Source of the DNA: AC-32 sp963719275
GTDB taxonomy: Bacteria > Actinomycetota > Thermoleophilia > Gaiellales > Gaiellaceae
Length of the DNA: 64,000 bases
Assembly (NCBI GenBank): GCA_963719275.1
Contig: CAVRBT010000007.1
Location: 62,001-126,000 of the forward strand
Reading direction: 5' to 3'
Part shown: piece by piece, positions 61,987 through 64,000 of the stretch
Numbering within the stretch: position 1 is the stretch's first letter
Layout: every line of letters starts with the position of its first letter
Notes under the pieces: generated by a model
Database searches by the model: none
The model's input: only the letters and a program-made list of their open reading frames with translations
Told to the model about the DNA's origin: nothing
Program-made: the position numbers and the translations under genes

Positions 61987-62199
61987 TTATCGCGGGTTCT
62001 TGGGAACGCGCGCGCCGGCGAAGCCGGCACCCGCTCCAGGCGGCGCCGCAAGCGACGCCTCGGGCGCACAGGACTGCGGCTCGCCCTCGCAGCAGCCGAG
62101 CTTGAAGCGGCACCCCGAGCACTGCCAGGTCTGGTGCCGCCATTCCATCGCGGCCCCGCAACGCAGGCAGCGCTCGCCGGTGTCCTGCTTCGCCTCCAG
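61987..62199 (-). CDS. Small zinc-ribbon protein
   Basis: The frame ends at TAA 61987-61989. It encodes CLRCGAAMEWRHQTWQCSGC, two CxxC knuckles 13 residues apart, then RFKLGCCEGEPQSC and a Gly/Pro/Ala-rich tail. An ATG at 62148 falls between the knuckles, so the real start must be upstream (perhaps CTG 62199 or further, near the BON stop at 62229). Zinc binding is a firm expectation; the role is unknown. Confidence 0.5.
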   Translation of the reverse strand: MEAKQDTGERCLRCGAAMEWRHQTWQCSGCRFKLGCCEGEPQSCAPEASLAAPPGAGAGFAGARVPKNPR

Positions 62200-62228
62200 G
62201 CGGGCGACGGTAGCCGCCGCGGCGGACG

Positions 62229-62636
62229 CTACTGGTGCATCGGGGCCGGCTGGCCCGGCGTGTGGAGCAGGTTCTCCACGTCCTGCACGCCCTGCACCTT
62301 GCGCGCCTTCGAGACGAGCTCCTCGATCATCTGCGGGGACTCGACCTCGCCGCGGAGGACGACCTTGCCCTCCTCGGCGTTGACGTTGATCTGGCCTTTC
62401 GGCACATCGGCGTCGCGGAAGATCTCGGACTCGACGTTGCGCGCCAGCGTCACGTCGTCCGGCTGCGGCTTGGGCCCCTCGCGGAGCTGCGTCGCCTTCC
62501 CGGCGAGGAGCCCGCCCTGCCGCTGGCTGAGGCGCACGAGGCGCTTGATCGCGTCCTTGCGGCGGGCCCGGCCGTTCTGGGGGTCGAAGAAGTACGCCAG
62601 CGCGGCGCCGAGGGCGGCGTAACGAAGTCTCGTCAT
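62229..62636 (-). CDS. BON-domain protein with N-terminal membrane segment
   Basis: 135 residues. The start RLRYAALGAALAYFFDPQNG is a short hydrophobic anchor with the FDPQNGRARR motif common in such proteins. Residues ~62-130 are a BON domain (ARNVESEIFRDADVPKGQIN, VVLRGEVESPQMIEELVSKA, VQGVQDVENLLHTPGQ). BON domains bind phospholipid or envelope surfaces and protect against osmotic or similar stress. It stands alone. Confidence 0.85.
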   Translation of the reverse strand: MTRLRYAALGAALAYFFDPQNGRARRKDAIKRLVRLSQRQGGLLAGKATQLREGPKPQPDDVTLARNVESEIFRDADVPKGQINVNAEEGKVVLRGEVESPQMIEELVSKARKVQGVQDVENLLHTPGQPAPMHQ

Positions 62637-62681
62637 CTCGGTCCTCCCGGTCGGTGAACCCGGGAGCCTAGGCGATGTCGG

Positions 62682-62978
62682 TCAGTCGCCCCAGTCGAAG
62701 TCGCGGGAGCGGCTCCAGAGACCCTCGGCCTCCGGCTCCGTCTCCGACTCGTCGGTCGGCCACGCGAGCGGCTGGCGCTCGGTCGTGATGGCCGACTCCT
62801 CGCCGTCCATCGTCTCCTCGATGCGGGCCTGCTCCTCGGTCTTGAAGAGCGGATGGTTCTCGAACGGATCCTCGGACTTGTAGCGCTCGAGGGGCAGCTC
62901 GCCCTCGAGCTCCGAGTTCTTCTGCTTGAGCTCTAGATGGTCCTGGATGACTTGTGCAAACAGCGAAGACGTCTCCAC
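62682..62978 (-). CDS. Small acidic protein, unknown function
   Basis: 98 residues from GTG 62978, chosen because GGAGGAG lies about ten bases upstream. It begins VETSSLFAQVIQDHLELKQK and is strongly acidic, ending EGLWSRSRDFDWGD. The middle block (LPLERYKSEDPFENHPLFKT) is unlike low-complexity sequence. Similar short acidic proteins are common in actinobacteria, but I know no function. Confidence 0.65.
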   Translation of the reverse strand: METSSLFAQVIQDHLELKQKNSELEGELPLERYKSEDPFENHPLFKTEEQARIEETMDGEESAITTERQPLAWPTDESETEPEAEGLWSRSRDFDWGD

Positions 62979-63050
62979 CGGCGATGCTCCTCCCGGGTGT
63001 TCGTTGGGGCAGCGCGCGATTGTAACGGCTAACCCCGTCGATAGCAGCAA

Positions 63051-64000
63051 TTATGCGTGGCGGGTCCGCGGGCGCGCCGTGACGACCCGGTTCTTGCCGC
63101 TGCGCTTGGCCTCGTAGAGCGCGCCGTCGGCGGCCGCGACGAGCGCGTCGCCCGCAGCCGCTTCCGGGAACGCGGCGACGCCGAGACTGACCGTGACGTG
63201 GATGCGCGTCCCGTCCGGGGCGAGGATGATCCGGTCCTCGAGCGCGATGCGCGTCCGTTCGGCGAGGCGGGCCGCGCCGTCGAGATCAGTCCCCGGGAGC
63301 ACGATTGCGAATTCCTCGCCGCCCCAGCGCGCCGGCAAGTCGATCTCGCGCACCGACTCACGCAGCGTCTCCGCGAACTCGACCAGCACGCCGTCGCCGA
63401 CGGGATGGCCGAAGCGGTCGTTGACCGTCTTGAAGTCGTCGAGGTCGGCCAGCACGAACGCGATCGAGCTGCCGAAGCGCTCCGCCCGCATCAGCTCGCT
63501 CGCGAGCGCCTCCTCGCAGTGGCGGCGGTTCGCGAGTCCGGTCAGCATGTCGACGAGCGCCTGCCGCGCGACGATCCGGTGCAGGCGCGCGTTCTCGAGC
63601 GCGATCGCTGCGTGGGCGACGAGGGTCGCGGCCGTGCGTCGCTGCTCGACGGTGAAGTCGCGGCCCGAGAGCGTCAGCGTGCCGAAGCTCTGGCGACCTG
63701 CGGTGAGCGGCAGCTCGAAGGTCTCGCCCCGGTCGGAGACCGTTCCCGACTGGACGATCTCACCGCCGAGCCCAACGACGAGGCCGCCCGTTGCGCCCGT
63801 CGTCTCGACGACGGTCTCGACGATCACGCGCAGGAGCTGGTCGACGTCGTGCGTGGCCGCGAGCGCCTCACCGAAGCGGACGGTCGCGTCGCGTTGCCGC
63901 GCGCGCTCGGCGTCGAGCTCCTCCAGCCTCGCCTCGAGCTGGTCGGCCATCTCGTTGAACGCGAGGCCAAGCCGGCCGAACTCGTCGCGGCCCTGGACCT
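63051..64000 (-). CDS. Diguanylate cyclase (HAMP-GAF-GGDEF), 5' end beyond the window
   Basis: The reverse-strand frame runs off the right edge. The visible part begins with the end of a HAMP linker (LGLAFNEMADQLEARL), then a GAF-like domain (LRVIVETVVETTGATGGLVV), then GGDEF at the C-terminus. The active site is RWGGEEF. An inhibitory I-site RxxD (REID) lies five residues before it. DLDDFKTVNDRFGHPVGD is the metal-binding block. It should make c-di-GMP from GTP under product inhibition. The HAMP implies a membrane sensor further upstream. Confidence 0.92.
   Translation of the reverse strand, partial: VQGRDEFGRLGLAFNEMADQLEARLEELDAERARQRDATVRFGEALAATHDVDQLLRVIVETVVETTGATGGLVVGLGGEIVQSGTVSDRGETFELPLTAGRQSFGTLTLSGRDFTVEQRRTAATLVAHAAIALENARLHRIVARQALVDMLTGLANRRHCEEALASELMRAERFGSSIAFVLADLDDFKTVNDRFGHPVGDGVLVEFAETLRESVREIDLPARWGGEEFAIVLPGTDLDGAARLAERTRIALEDRIILAPDGTRIHVTVSLGVAAFPEAAAGDALVAAADGALYEAKRSGKNRVVTARPRTRHA

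Noticed and set aside
1..64000. CRISPR arrays, prophage or integrase modules
   Set aside because: No regularly spaced short repeats, cas genes, phage structural genes or integrase motifs were seen on either strand. The only mobile-element gene is the RAYT transposase.

Overview
Very GC-rich DNA with strong G/C third positions, frequent GTG starts, ATGA gene overlaps and actinobacterial families (DUF4331, DUF4235, RskA-like anti-sigma, LAL regulators, cyclase/ATPase/TPR regulators). It most resembles a soil-type Actinomycetota chromosome, probably class Thermoleophilia (Gaiellales or Solirubrobacterales). That placement is inference: there is no rRNA or phylogenetic marker in the window.

Layout. 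0-7 kb: the end of an unknown gene, a DUF4331 protein, a TPR protein and two nickel/cobalt transporters, then an anti-sigma/ECF sigma pair, a rhomboid protease and tRNA-Ala(UGC). 7-24 kb: a cyclase-AAA regulator, then small enzymes and transporters (VOC, MBL, LysR, ABM, two MMPL, three RibD-C/DHFR-like, hydrolase, GAF, membrane proteins, MFS). Many of these are broken by frameshifts or internal deletions. 24-33 kb: two tandem LAL (LuxR-type ATPase) regulators facing a 995-residue cyclase-ATPase-TPR regulator. 33-44 kb: a TIR-like protein, an FAD monooxygenase, two more RibD-C proteins, secreted lysyl-oxidase-like and glycosidase-like proteins, a cupin, and a 1168-residue zinc-ribbon/cyclase/ATPase regulator. 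44-47 kb: a large secreted FnIII-repeat protein. 47.5-48.5 kb: a RAYT transposase unit bounded by inverted repeats. 48.5-62 kb: a polyamine locus made of an Lrp-type regulator, potADBC, a class III aminotransferase and a PuuB-like oxidase in one run, then an aldehyde dehydrogenase and a second potADBC-type transporter. 62-64 kb: zinc ribbon, BON protein, acidic small protein and a GGDEF diguanylate cyclase that runs off the right edge.

How it works together. The clearest physiology is polyamine uptake and breakdown at 48.5-62 kb: two ABC importers feed an aminotransferase, an amine oxidase and an aldehyde dehydrogenase. The left half is rich in one-protein signalling ATPases (five in about 36 kb), which suggests heavy signal-responsive regulation, but no ligand can be read from the sequence.

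Quality warning. From the left edge to about 28 kb nearly every longer gene carries one or more frameshifts, several of them simple one-base losses; 28-43 kb and 44.4-64 kb are almost clean. Either the left part has uncorrected indel errors or it is a decaying region. The two explanations cannot be separated from this sequence alone.
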